Positions 1-6,176 of a stretch of 7,430 nucleotides of DNA are shown here, one piece after another. Position 1 is the stretch's first letter, and each line of letters starts with the position of its first letter. This DNA comes from Alphaproteobacteria bacterium UBA6062 (GTDB lineage: Bacteria > Pseudomonadota > Alphaproteobacteria > Sneathiellales > Sneathiellaceae): NCBI GenBank assembly GCA_002428885.1, contig DIYE01000038.1, forward strand, positions 1-7,430, written 5' to 3'. The position numbers and the translations under genes were made by a program. A model generated the notes under the pieces. The model made no database searches. It was not told where the DNA came from and saw nothing but the letters and a program-made list of their open reading frames with translations.

Positions 1-482
1 TGATCTCCCACCATGGCTGAACCGATTTGCAAGCCGCTTTGCCGGGCAACGTCAGCACCAATCACGACCTGCATGGGTGCCTGCCACATCTGGCCTTCGG
101 CGAACTCGGCCTTGAAGTGCCGCAGATAATTCTCGTCAGATCCGACAATACGCCACGCGTGATACCGGTCACCAAGCGCCAGGGGAATGGCCGTTCGGAT
201 CTGCTGGTTACCGGCCAACTTCACGGCTTGCCTGTAGTCGATATTGCCAGTTGGAATATCCACATGCTGAATGGTGGATAAAATAAGTTGCAGCGGACTT
301 CCTTTGGCGCCGACCACCAGATCAACACCAGCGGCTTCCTTCAGAAACCGGTCCTGCAGTTGTTGTCCGAATAACAAGAGCGCTGTAATCGTCCCCATGC
401 CGAATATCATCAACAGCAGATGAAAAAGACTGGCGACAGGTCTCGACCATAGATACAGGAAAGCAAGATAAAACAGGTTCAT
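1..482 (-). CDS. FtsX-like ABC transporter permease, N-terminal part (runs off left edge)
   Basis: I read 160 codons without a stop from an ATG at 482-480 to the window edge; such permeases are usually about 400 residues, so the C-terminal transmembrane domain lies outside. The protein starts MNLFYLAFLYLWSRP, followed by one hydrophobic segment at about residues 19-41 (LLLMIFGMGTITALLLFG). A periplasmic MacB-core-like domain follows, containing DLVVGAKGSPLQLIL and HVDIPTGNI. That GAKGSPLQ/PTGNI pattern is typical of FtsX-family permeases encoded with LolD-like ATPases. The ATG overlaps the ATPase stop as ATGA, so the two are almost certainly translationally coupled and form one complex. Known: permeases of this type often work on the periplasmic side as mechanotransmitters instead of moving a solute through a channel. 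Inferred: it serves zinc acquisition, because a ZnuA-like protein is encoded in the same operon. The family call is secure; the substrate is not shown. Confidence 0.9.
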   Translation of the reverse strand, partial: MNLFYLAFLYLWSRPVASLFHLLLMIFGMGTITALLLFGQQLQDRFLKEAAGVDLVVGAKGSPLQLILSTIQHVDIPTGNIDYRQAVKLAGNQQIRTAIPLALGDRYHAWRIVGSDENYLRHFKAEFAEGQMWQAPMQVVIGADVARQSGLQIGSAMVGD

Positions 483-1156
483 GCTCGCGCTTCCCGCTTT
501 TCCAACTCCAGGCACGCCCGGCCCTCAAAAGCATTTCTGACACGTTTATCATGCGTAACAATAATCAGGGAGGCGCCGCACAAATCGGCTTCATTCTTCA
601 GCAAGTTGATCATCGCTTCTGCATTGGCATCATCAAGCGCTGATGTGGGTTCATCGCAGAAGATCCAGCCCGGAGAACCAACGACAGCTCTGGCCACAGC
701 AAGACGCTGGGCTTCTCCTGTACTGAGTTTTCCCGCTTTTTGATCCGAAAGCTCCAGCAGCCCCAGCCTTTTAAGTGTTTGGTCGATTTTTGTCTCGGGA
801 ATATCCTTCTCCGGCAAAGACACTGCCAGCAGCAGATTTTGTCTCACCGTCAGGAAACCAATGAGATGCAAGGTCTGGAATACAAACCCCATCTCCTGCC
901 CTCTGAATTGATCAAGATCCGACCGACTCATAGCGGACAGATCCTGATCATTGTAGCGGACAGAGCCTGCCGACGGAGAAATAAGCCCCGCCAGCAGCGA
1001 AAGAAGTGTTGTCTTACCGGATCCGGAAGGCCCCAGGATTAACAAGGGCTCTCCCTTCTTTAAATCAAAACTGACCTGATCAAGGATCTGTCTGTTTTCA
1101 ACAGACCAGGATACGGATTGACAATGAAGCAACGTTACCCCACCTGCCCCAGGCAA
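479..1156 (-). CDS. LolD/MacB-type ABC transporter ATP-binding protein
   Basis: This is a complete nucleotide-binding domain of about 225 residues, the normal length for a LolD-class ATPase. Counting from the upstream start, Walker A is GPSGSGKT (42-49), the Q-loop Gln is 94 (FVFQT), the signature is LSTGE (144-148, a variant of LSGGQ), Walker B is WIFCDE (164-169), the D-loop is SALD (172-175) and the H-loop His is 202 (VTHD). All catalytic residues are present, so it should hydrolyse ATP. It should power the FtsX-like permease, whose ATG overlaps its TGA. The start is uncertain: TTG at 1156 lies inside the upstream gene with AAAGGG eight bases before it, while TTG at 1132-1130 follows a GGTGGGG and gives the more family-like beginning LHCQSVSW. 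No ATG is available nearby. It is not closely ZnuC-like; the subfamily call rests on the permease partner. Confidence 0.93.
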   Translation of the reverse strand: MPGAGGVTLLHCQSVSWSVENRQILDQVSFDLKKGEPLLILGPSGSGKTTLLSLLAGLISPSAGSVRYNDQDLSAMSRSDLDQFRGQEMGFVFQTLHLIGFLTVRQNLLLAVSLPEKDIPETKIDQTLKRLGLLELSDQKAGKLSTGEAQRLAVARAVVGSPGWIFCDEPTSALDDANAEAMINLLKNEADLCGASLIIVTHDKRVRNAFEGRACLELEKREARA

Positions 1157-2175
1157 TCTTTCAGCCCTTTAGCAATTTTCTCAAGCAAACTGACATACTG
1201 ACCGGCTCCCGGTTTGATATCGGCACCGATCGGGTCGATCGTACCGCTACGGGCGCTCGTGCTCTCTATCACCGTATTCACGATCTTATCCGAGAATTGT
1301 GGTTCACGGAAAACGCAGGCAGCCTTCGTTTCATCGATCTTGGCACGAATTTCGCGGATGCGGGCAACACCGGGGGCTTCTTCGGGTTCCAGAAGAATAG
1401 AACCGACGGCAGTCAGGTTATAATGCTTTTCGAAATACTGGTAAGCGTCATGGAAAACGACATACGGCACATCCTTGACGGCAGCCAGGTCCCCGCGGAT
1501 TTTCTCATCCGCAGCGGCAATCCGGGCAATCATCGCTTTTGCATTCTGCTTGTAGACAGTTTTATTTTCCGGATAAACACGGCTCAATTCCCGCGCGATT
1601 GTCTTCAGCATGGCCTGGGCATTAGCCGGGCTTAACCACAGATGATGGTCATCATGCTCGTCATGACCTTCGTGCCCGCCGTGATCATGATGGCCCTCTT
1701 TATGATCTGCGTGATCTTTATGGTCTTTGTGATCATCGTGCCCGTGCTTGTCTTTGTGACCTTCTTCTTTCTCGTCATGATTGTCATGCGCATGGGCTGT
1801 ATGGTCATGGGCTTCCCAGGCACCGCCTTCCCTATTTTCCAATATTTCCAGTTCGGATTTGGAAACCATGCTGACTTTGCGAACATGAGACGGAAGCGTT
1901 TCAAAACTTCTTGTCAGGAAAGTCTCAAGACCTCCGCCGATATAGAAAATGAAATTTGCCTTCTGCATGGCCCGAACCTGTGAGGGTTTGAGCTGATAAT
2001 TGTGCGGAGACGCATATCCCGTCACAATCAGTTCCGCCTCACCGGTGTCTCCCATCACGCCCTGAACAAGGGAATGCAGGGGAGCGATAGTCGCCATCAC
2101 ACCTTTGGTTTCAGCAGCTTGAGCCGAGAATACAGGAGCCGCAGCCAGGGCTATGGCAAGCAGGATTTTTTTCAT
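1135..2175 (-). CDS. znuA: ZnuA-family periplasmic zinc-binding protein with expanded His-rich loop
   Basis: This is a 346-residue cluster A-I metal-binding lipocalin-unrelated solute receptor of the ZnuA type. A Sec signal peptide occupies residues 1-20 with cleavage after AQA. The expected zinc ligands are visible: His58 (ASPHNYQL), His178 (HHLWLSP), His242 (VVFHDAY) and Asp314 (TIDPIG). Between the first two lies a loop carrying 20 His among residues 123-178, mixed with Asp, Glu and Lys; such loops are typical of zinc ZnuAs and mark zinc over manganese. Cys287 and Cys341 could form the disulfide seen in E. coli ZnuA. The start is ATG 2175-2173 with GGAAG six bases upstream. The 3' end overlaps or abuts the ATPase gene, so both are in one operon, behind a Zur-like operator. 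The odd point is the partner: FtsX/LolD, not ZnuB/ZnuC. The symbol denotes the family, not a proven orthologue. Confidence 0.93.
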   Translation of the reverse strand: MKKILLAIALAAAPVFSAQAAETKGVMATIAPLHSLVQGVMGDTGEAELIVTGYASPHNYQLKPSQVRAMQKANFIFYIGGGLETFLTRSFETLPSHVRKVSMVSKSELEILENREGGAWEAHDHTAHAHDNHDEKEEGHKDKHGHDDHKDHKDHADHKEGHHDHGGHEGHDEHDDHHLWLSPANAQAMLKTIARELSRVYPENKTVYKQNAKAMIARIAAADEKIRGDLAAVKDVPYVVFHDAYQYFEKHYNLTAVGSILLEPEEAPGVARIREIRAKIDETKAACVFREPQFSDKIVNTVIESTSARSGTIDPIGADIKPGAGQYVSLLEKIAKGLKDCLGQVG

Positions 2176-2201
2176 CGTGATCTTCCAGGTTAAGAAGGTT
2201 G

Positions 2202-2219
2202 GTTATGCTATAACATCAC
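2202..2219 (-). promoter_or_regulatory. Zur-box-like operator of the znuA-like operon
   Basis: The site GTTATGCTATAACATCAC is an imperfect palindrome. Read on the minus strand, GTGATGTTATA followed by one base and CATAAC resembles the known proteobacterial Zur operator, whose half-site is TATAACATTTC; I count 15 of 22 defined positions. It lies 26 bases before the ATG of the zinc-binding protein and covers the proposed -10 element. Zn-loaded Zur binding here would block the operon. Confidence 0.75.
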
Positions 2220-2232
2220 CTTTTTTCGTCAA
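2205..2232 (-). promoter_or_regulatory. Putative sigma70 promoter of the znuA-like operon
   Basis: On the minus strand TTGACG (2232-2227) is followed, after 16 bases, by TAGCAT (2210-2205). The -35 matches 5 of 6 and the -10 4 of 6 consensus bases. The -10 is embedded in the Zur-like palindrome, the arrangement expected for repression. No transcription start is known. Confidence 0.45.
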
Positions 2233-2247
2233 GACCGAATTCAACGG

Positions 2248-2277
2248 TTGACAGAAAAGGAAATTTGTAATTGTTAT
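2248..2277 (+). promoter_or_regulatory. Putative sigma70 promoter of the porin-like gene
   Basis: A perfect -35 TTGACA lies at 2248-2253. The best-placed -10 is TGTTAT (2272-2277) after 18 bases, a poor match, and it falls inside the second Zur-like box. A better TATAAC sits at 2280-2285 but at too great a distance (26 bases). The -35 is convincing; the -10 assignment is not. Confidence 0.4.
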
Positions 2278-2290
2278 GTTATAACATTTC
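2268..2290 (+). promoter_or_regulatory. Zur-box-like operator of the porin-like gene
   Basis: The core ATGTTATAACAT (2276-2287) is a perfect 12-base palindrome. In the 23-base register of the known gammaproteobacterial Zur box the right half TATAACATTTC matches completely, and I count 19 of 22 defined positions overall. It lies 16 bases before the ATG and overlaps the likely -10 region, so binding would repress the rightward gene. Its centre is 71 bases from that of the leftward box. Confidence 0.85.
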
Positions 2291-2306
2291 ATACTACAGG
2301 TGAGTT

Positions 2307-3479
2307 ATGCAACAGTTTTCTTTTCTCGCAGTTCTGCTGGGAAGTGCCATGACACTTGGCGCTACGCCTGCTTTTTCTGCAGGCGGTCACAACCATGGCG
2401 GCCACGGTCACGGACATGACCACAGCACCGGCGAAGCCGGCTTTTATGGCCATCTGGACATTAAGATTCATCTGGATGATGTCTTTGAAGCCGATGAAAG
2501 CGACGAAGAGATTTCTGAAGCCTACACTCATTCTCATTTTGAAACGGGTTATCGTTTCGGAAATGGTTTCGCCATCAACGCCAATATTGAGCTGGAAGGT
2601 GAAGCGGCCGGACACTCACACGGCGGTGACGGCAACGAAGCCAACGGCAACAACCGTTTCTTTGATGATCACGAGCTCATTGTCCGGGATCTCAATGTCA
2701 CATATGACAATGAAACCTTCGGCGTTATTGCCGGTAAGTTTACGCCGGTTATTGGTTTCGATTATCACCTCTTTCCGGGTGTGTATGGCTATCAGTCAAT
2801 TGAGGAATATGCTGTCCGCGAGAAAATCGGTGTCGGTGGTAACCTGAAACTGAATGCCGGAGATTTCGGTCGTCACAGGCTGGATGTGAGCACCTTCTTT
2901 GCCGATACAACCTTCCTGAGCGACTCTCTTCTGGATGAAAGAAACAGGACAGACAAGAGTGACGGCGGTGTGTCCAACACCGAAGATTTCTCGTCTTTCG
3001 CCATCTCAGTCGGCGGTGGAGATTTCTACTCCCTCGACAATAATATTGTTGAAGGGATCAGCTATCGCTTCGGTTTCGCTCATCAGGGCGCCGGTGAAGG
3101 CGATGAGGAAGATGAAACCCGTTATTCCGCATCTTTGCAGTATGAACATGATTTTACAGCGGACCTGAAAGGCCGACTGATTGGTGAGATCATGCATATC
3201 GATCACCTCAATGGTGAAAAGCCGCATGACAGAACCTATTTCACGTCCGGTCTTGAACTGACCTGGAAACAGTGGAATTTCGGCACAACCTGGACTCATA
3301 TTAACAACCGTAATCCTGAAGAAGCGGATGAAGCCATCGACGGCGACATCTTCCAGGCCTCCGTCGGATATACGTTTGATATCGGCATTGGCCTTGGTAT
3401 CGGCTACCGGATGCAGGATGAAGAAGGCGAAGAAAAGCACCGCATTGGCGCCCTGATCAGCTACGCCTACGAATTCTAA
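2307..3479 (+). CDS. Zur-controlled His-rich outer-membrane beta-barrel (porin-like) protein
   Basis: This 390-residue protein has a signal peptide ending near Ala25 (TPAFSA). A mature N-terminus follows with seven alternating His and Gly-rich residues (28-39, HNHGGHGHGHDH). More His clusters occur at 73-77 (YTHSH) and 102-105 (GHSH). The rest shows alternating polar/hydrophobic strands rich in Gly, Tyr, Phe, Asp and Glu, for example HFETGYRFGNGFAINANIEL and WNFGTTWTHINN, and ends in YAYEF with the terminal Phe typical of outer-membrane barrels. It is far too short for a TonB-dependent ZnuD receptor and no plug domain is seen. The start is ATG 2307 with AGGTGA just upstream. It diverges from the zinc-uptake operon and has its own Zur-like box. 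Inferred: an outer-membrane channel or zinc-capturing protein made under zinc starvation. I do not recognise a named family; the barrel call rests on composition and the C-terminus. Confidence 0.85.
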   Translation: MQQFSFLAVLLGSAMTLGATPAFSAGGHNHGGHGHGHDHSTGEAGFYGHLDIKIHLDDVFEADESDEEISEAYTHSHFETGYRFGNGFAINANIELEGEAAGHSHGGDGNEANGNNRFFDDHELIVRDLNVTYDNETFGVIAGKFTPVIGFDYHLFPGVYGYQSIEEYAVREKIGVGGNLKLNAGDFGRHRLDVSTFFADTTFLSDSLLDERNRTDKSDGGVSNTEDFSSFAISVGGGDFYSLDNNIVEGISYRFGFAHQGAGEGDEEDETRYSASLQYEHDFTADLKGRLIGEIMHIDHLNGEKPHDRTYFTSGLELTWKQWNFGTTWTHINNRNPEEADEAIDGDIFQASVGYTFDIGIGLGIGYRMQDEEGEEKHRIGALISYAYEF

Positions 3480-3534
3480 TCCGCCTCAATGGGTTAACAC
3501 ATATAGCCGTCCCTTTACGGAACGACAGGCTTGA

Positions 3535-3582
3535 CCAGGTTTAAACGGAGCGATTTATGATCGACAAACCGTTTAAGCCTGG
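3535..3582. repeat. Inverted repeat, 14-base arms with one mismatch
   Basis: CCAGGTTTAAACGG (3535-3548) pairs with CCGTTTAAGCCTGG (3569-3582), with one G-T mismatch and a 20-base loop. The second arm is followed by ATTTT. The loop contains an ATG (3557), and its likely ribosome-binding GGAG lies partly in the left arm. It could end the porin-like transcript, sequester the small reading frame's start, or be an operator; the sequence does not decide. Confidence 0.5.
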
Positions 3583-3903
3583 ATTTTCGGACCATCAGCC
3601 CGATTTCTCCGTGCAAGAAACTGAACGTACCCTTTCAACTCTCTAACGGCTTCGCCTGCTATCTGGTGCAGAACGCCTTTTCGTCCCTACCCCTAAACCG
3701 GTTCCGGACCTCCACCGCACTGGCCTCAACCACAGTATCAACGATGAAAAATGGGACACGGCCCGCCCCATTGAGACAATGGTGTGAGCTTGCCTGAGGC
3801 TGCACGTCATACCACACCCAAAGAAAAACACTTCACATCCCTCGGATATTCCAGTCTCTTCTACAACCTGTCAGAAGCGTTCTGGGAGGACGAAGCTTTC
3901 TAA
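3557..3903 (+). pseudogene. Possible remnant of a small gene with an internal stop and a frameshift
   Basis: An ATG at 3557 preceded by GGAG opens 29 codons (MIDKPFKPGFSDHQPDF..., stop TAA 3644). The same frame continues after the stop with a coding-like run (residues such as LFVPTPKPVPDLHRTG and NDEKWDTARPIETMV) up to TGA 3785-3787. A run in the next frame (3781-3900, ending SLFYNLSEAFWEDEAF, stop 3901-3903) looks like its natural continuation after one frameshift. Joined, these would make roughly 115 residues. Third codon positions in the middle run favour C and G, as in the neighbouring genes. I do not recognise the protein. It may instead be a real 29-residue peptide plus noncoding DNA, or chance. 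Confidence 0.3.
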
Positions 3904-3928
3904 CTGAATAGTTAGCGAATAATCGCTA
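3900..3928. repeat. Two overlapping perfect hairpins upstream of the deiminase gene
   Basis: CTAACT-GAAT-AGTTAG (3900-3915) and TAGCGA-ATAA-TCGCTA (3913-3928) are perfect 6-base stems with 4-base loops that share three bases, so only one can form at a time. An A-run follows rather than a T-run, which argues against a terminator. They lie 57 bases before the deiminase ATG and could be operators or an RNA switch in its leader. Confidence 0.45.
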
Positions 3929-3984
3929 CTGAAAAAAAGGAATTACGTTAAACTCCTGCGCTCCTGTTAGATTGAAAGAACCTC

Positions 3985-5007
3985 ATGACGCTGAAACTGT
4001 TCCCTAAACTCTTACTCGCCCTTTTCATGATGACGGGGCTTGCGAAAGCAGAGTTGATTGTCCTGGCCTCCCCGCCTAACCATCTGGATGAGTATTACAC
4101 CCGCTTTATCGATGATATCGTTGACTTTCAGGTCGCCTATGCGCGGCAGATCCGGCATAGCGGTGATCAGGTTTTGATTCTCAGCAACAGGGACCTTTAT
4201 GACTATTATGTATCGCAGTTGGGGGCGGATGCCGTCCTTCTTGCACCGCAATCGGATATCTGGATGCGGGATTTTACGGTTCTGAATACAGCAGCCCCCG
4301 TCATGTTCCGCTACAGCGCTGAAGGGCAAGGCGGCAATCAACTGGATGCTGATGATGTACAAGAGGATTTTGCCCTTCTGCTGGAAAAAGCCGGTCTCGC
4401 CATACCCGAAACGGATCTGATCAATGATGGCGGCAACTATGTGGATGACTTTGCCGGGCGCGCCGTCCTCAGTCGGAAATTCCTGCGCGATAACAGACTG
4501 AGCGAAGCCGAGGCCCGAGAGAAGATCAGCGCCCTGACCGGCATCCGACACATGGCCTTTATCGAAGCGGATGAACAAGGCGGGTTGGAACATGCGGACG
4601 GTGTGGTCAGCTTTATTGATGAGAATACCCTGATCATCAACAGCTACCCGCAGGATCCGGCCTACGCGAAAGATCTGAAAGCCGACCTTCGCAAGGCTCT
4701 CCCCGGTGTCCGGATCCACGAAATCATCACACCTTATGACGGCAAAGAGACTGTAGATGCACGCTTCGGTTCCGCCTGCGGCCTATATACCAATGCCCTG
4801 GTCACACCCGAACGCATCTACTTCCCGCAATTCGGCATTCCCGAAGATAAAATCGCATTGAAGCAGATCCGCGCTATCACCTCAAAGAACGTCATCCCCG
4901 TCCGGTCTCACCATGTCTGCCCCATGGGCGGCGGTGTCCGCTGTATGTCCCTGCAGTTACGAGGCGAGGCAGCCCGAAGACTGCTGGACTATGCCAGGCG
5001 TCCTTAA
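3985..5007 (+). CDS. Secreted agmatine/peptidyl-arginine deiminase-family protein
   Basis: This 340-residue member of the guanidino-group-modifying superfamily probably hydrolyses a guanidino substrate (agmatine or arginine-containing) to a ureido product plus ammonia. Catalytic signatures appear in order: SDIWMRD (Asp91, Trp93, Arg95-Asp96), NDGGN (147-151), LEHADG (His203, Asp205) and the nucleophile Cys320 in GGGVRC. The length matches agmatine deiminases. Residues 1-22 form a signal peptide (hydrophobic core LLLALFMMTGLA, cleavage after AKA), so it should act in the periplasm or outside; typical agmatine deiminases are cytoplasmic, while Porphyromonas-type peptidyl-arginine deiminase is secreted. 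Agmatine deiminases usually show EGG where this has DGG. The start ATG has only a weak ribosome site (GAAAG). It appears to be a single-gene unit converging on the next gene. Family sure, substrate open. Confidence 0.9.
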   Translation: MTLKLFPKLLLALFMMTGLAKAELIVLASPPNHLDEYYTRFIDDIVDFQVAYARQIRHSGDQVLILSNRDLYDYYVSQLGADAVLLAPQSDIWMRDFTVLNTAAPVMFRYSAEGQGGNQLDADDVQEDFALLLEKAGLAIPETDLINDGGNYVDDFAGRAVLSRKFLRDNRLSEAEAREKISALTGIRHMAFIEADEQGGLEHADGVVSFIDENTLIINSYPQDPAYAKDLKADLRKALPGVRIHEIITPYDGKETVDARFGSACGLYTNALVTPERIYFPQFGIPEDKIALKQIRAITSKNVIPVRSHHVCPMGGGVRCMSLQLRGEAARRLLDYARRP

Positions 5008-5028
5008 GGAGCCGCTCACCTCTCTACC

Positions 5029-5997
5029 TCACGTAAAAGACGACTTAATGATCCCGTGATCCGTGGTGTAGGGATGGTCATCCTCAATATGATCATTCCA
5101 GATCCGGGTTTCCTTATGGGACCAGATACTGTCCGTGGAATATTCGAAGAATTCCTCTGAGACCAGGATATGATCCAGCACACCTTTATGGTTCTTATAC
5201 TCATGGGTATAGAACACATCCCGGAAGGAGTTGAGCTGCTGCAGATAAAGCGTGCTATAAAGGGATTTATCCGCTCCCCGGGCCCGTTTGGACAGGGTCG
5301 GCTGATCGGTGATCAGGCTTAGCGTATTGCTCTCAGGTCCGTCATTAAGATCACCAAGCACAACGGTCGGCGTCCCCTCACCCGTCATATGATCAATCAG
5401 CAGCATCCGAAGAGCCGTTGCCTCGGCCGTCCGCCGGATCGTGGAAACAGCGCTGCCGACCGCAGACCGATAAGCACGATCAACAGCGGAAACCCTGGCC
5501 GGCAGTTTGGATTTCAAATGACAGGCAACGACCGTCAGAGCCGGCGTACGATCCGATGTTTCATGCTTAATCCGCGCCTTGATAATCGTGCGGGAGAACC
5601 GCTTGATGGAGATGGAAAGCTCATCATCCTCCCCGTCCCCGTCATCAATTTTGACAAGCTCCTCAAAGGGAAAGGCCTTGATAGTCTCAATGTTACCGTC
5701 AACGGTCCAGGGACTGCGGACAATCAGGGCCACGGCAATGCCATACCATTCCGGCCCGATATAATGCGCTTTATAATCCGCCAGATCCGGCGCCGACAGC
5801 ACATCGTCCAGGCAGTCCTTATGCCAAAGCTCCTGACAGGCGATCACATCCGCCTCCACCTCCCGGATCATGCTACGGATCCAGTCGCGCTTGGCTTCAT
5901 AGTCGCCCTGCGCGACTGGTGTGTCACCATGGGTTTTCAGACCGGCTTTCTGGAAATTGTACAGATTGAATGATGCAAAACTGATATCTTCTGGCAT
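5029..5997 (-). CDS. Endonuclease/exonuclease/phosphatase-family hydrolase
   Basis: I take ATG 5997-5995 as the start because AGGGGG lies six bases upstream; the longer TTG start at 6012 would place that ribosome site inside the gene. The resulting 322-residue protein shows the EEP-fold metal-dependent phosphodiesterase signatures in order: Asn11 (FNLYNF), Glu56 (ACQEL), His160 (ACHLKSK), Asp216 and Asn218 (LGDLND), Asp275-His276 (LDHILVS) and the terminal Asp313-His314 (TTDHG). Together these are the full metal and catalytic set, so it should be active on a phosphodiester or phosphomonoester. No signal peptide is seen, so it is probably cytoplasmic. An acidic insert, DDGDGEDDE, sits at 118-126. 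The substrate (DNA, RNA, nucleotide or lipid headgroup) cannot be told. It converges on the deiminase with a 21-base gap and no clear terminator. Confidence 0.92.
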   Translation of the reverse strand: MPEDISFASFNLYNFQKAGLKTHGDTPVAQGDYEAKRDWIRSMIREVEADVIACQELWHKDCLDDVLSAPDLADYKAHYIGPEWYGIAVALIVRSPWTVDGNIETIKAFPFEELVKIDDGDGEDDELSISIKRFSRTIIKARIKHETSDRTPALTVVACHLKSKLPARVSAVDRAYRSAVGSAVSTIRRTAEATALRMLLIDHMTGEGTPTVVLGDLNDGPESNTLSLITDQPTLSKRARGADKSLYSTLYLQQLNSFRDVFYTHEYKNHKGVLDHILVSEEFFEYSTDSIWSHKETRIWNDHIEDDHPYTTDHGIIKSSFT

Positions 5998-6050
5998 CCT
6001 TTTCCCCCTCAAAAATGGATGGGATCAAAAAAATCGGAACAACAGTCAAT

Positions 6051-6067
6051 ATTATACATCCATTATA
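6051..6067 (-). promoter_or_regulatory. Candidate -10 elements for the EEP-family gene
   Basis: On the minus strand two perfect TATAAT hexamers occur at 6067-6062 and 6056-6051 in an AT-rich stretch, 54-70 bases before the chosen ATG. Neither has a good -35 at normal spacing, so this is a weak call. Confidence 0.3.
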
Positions 6068-6176
6068 AAACAACTTATATGGCAAATGAATGATGCTTGT
6101 TCCTTTTATCTCTTTGCCAGCAACGGCTCGGTTAGTGTATCGCTTGAACTCTTGATGTCAGGTCGGAGGGTTCAGA

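Larger units (their letters stand above)
3480..3984. other. Gene-poor interval between the porin-like gene and the deiminase
   Basis: No intact gene of normal size is supported in these 505 bases. The interval contains an imperfect inverted repeat (3535-3582), a possible decayed small gene (3557-3903) and two overlapping hairpins (3900-3928), each listed separately. A minus-strand open frame at 3643-3831 has a composition unlike the neighbouring proteins and no ribosome-binding site that I can see, so I do not call it. No strong Rho-independent terminator follows the porin-like gene. Confidence 0.6.

Noticed and set aside
1642..1983. Plus-strand open frame encoding a strongly hydrophobic, Met/Val-rich protein
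   Set aside because: It is the antisense of the His/Asp-rich loop of the zinc-binding protein; GAT/CAT codons read backwards give Met, Ile and Val. It has no ribosome site.
3643..3831. Minus-strand 62-codon open frame in the gene-poor interval
   Set aside because: No ribosome-binding site and an atypical Arg/Ser/Cys-rich composition; the plus-strand fragments read more like protein.
4012..4719. Minus-strand 235-codon open frame opposite the deiminase gene
   Set aside because: It is antisense to a gene with intact active-site motifs and has no recognisable domain or ribosome site.
5389..5973. Plus-strand 194-codon open frame opposite the EEP-family gene
   Set aside because: It lies entirely antisense to a gene with a complete catalytic motif set; its composition is rich in Arg, Pro and Gly as expected for a shadow.
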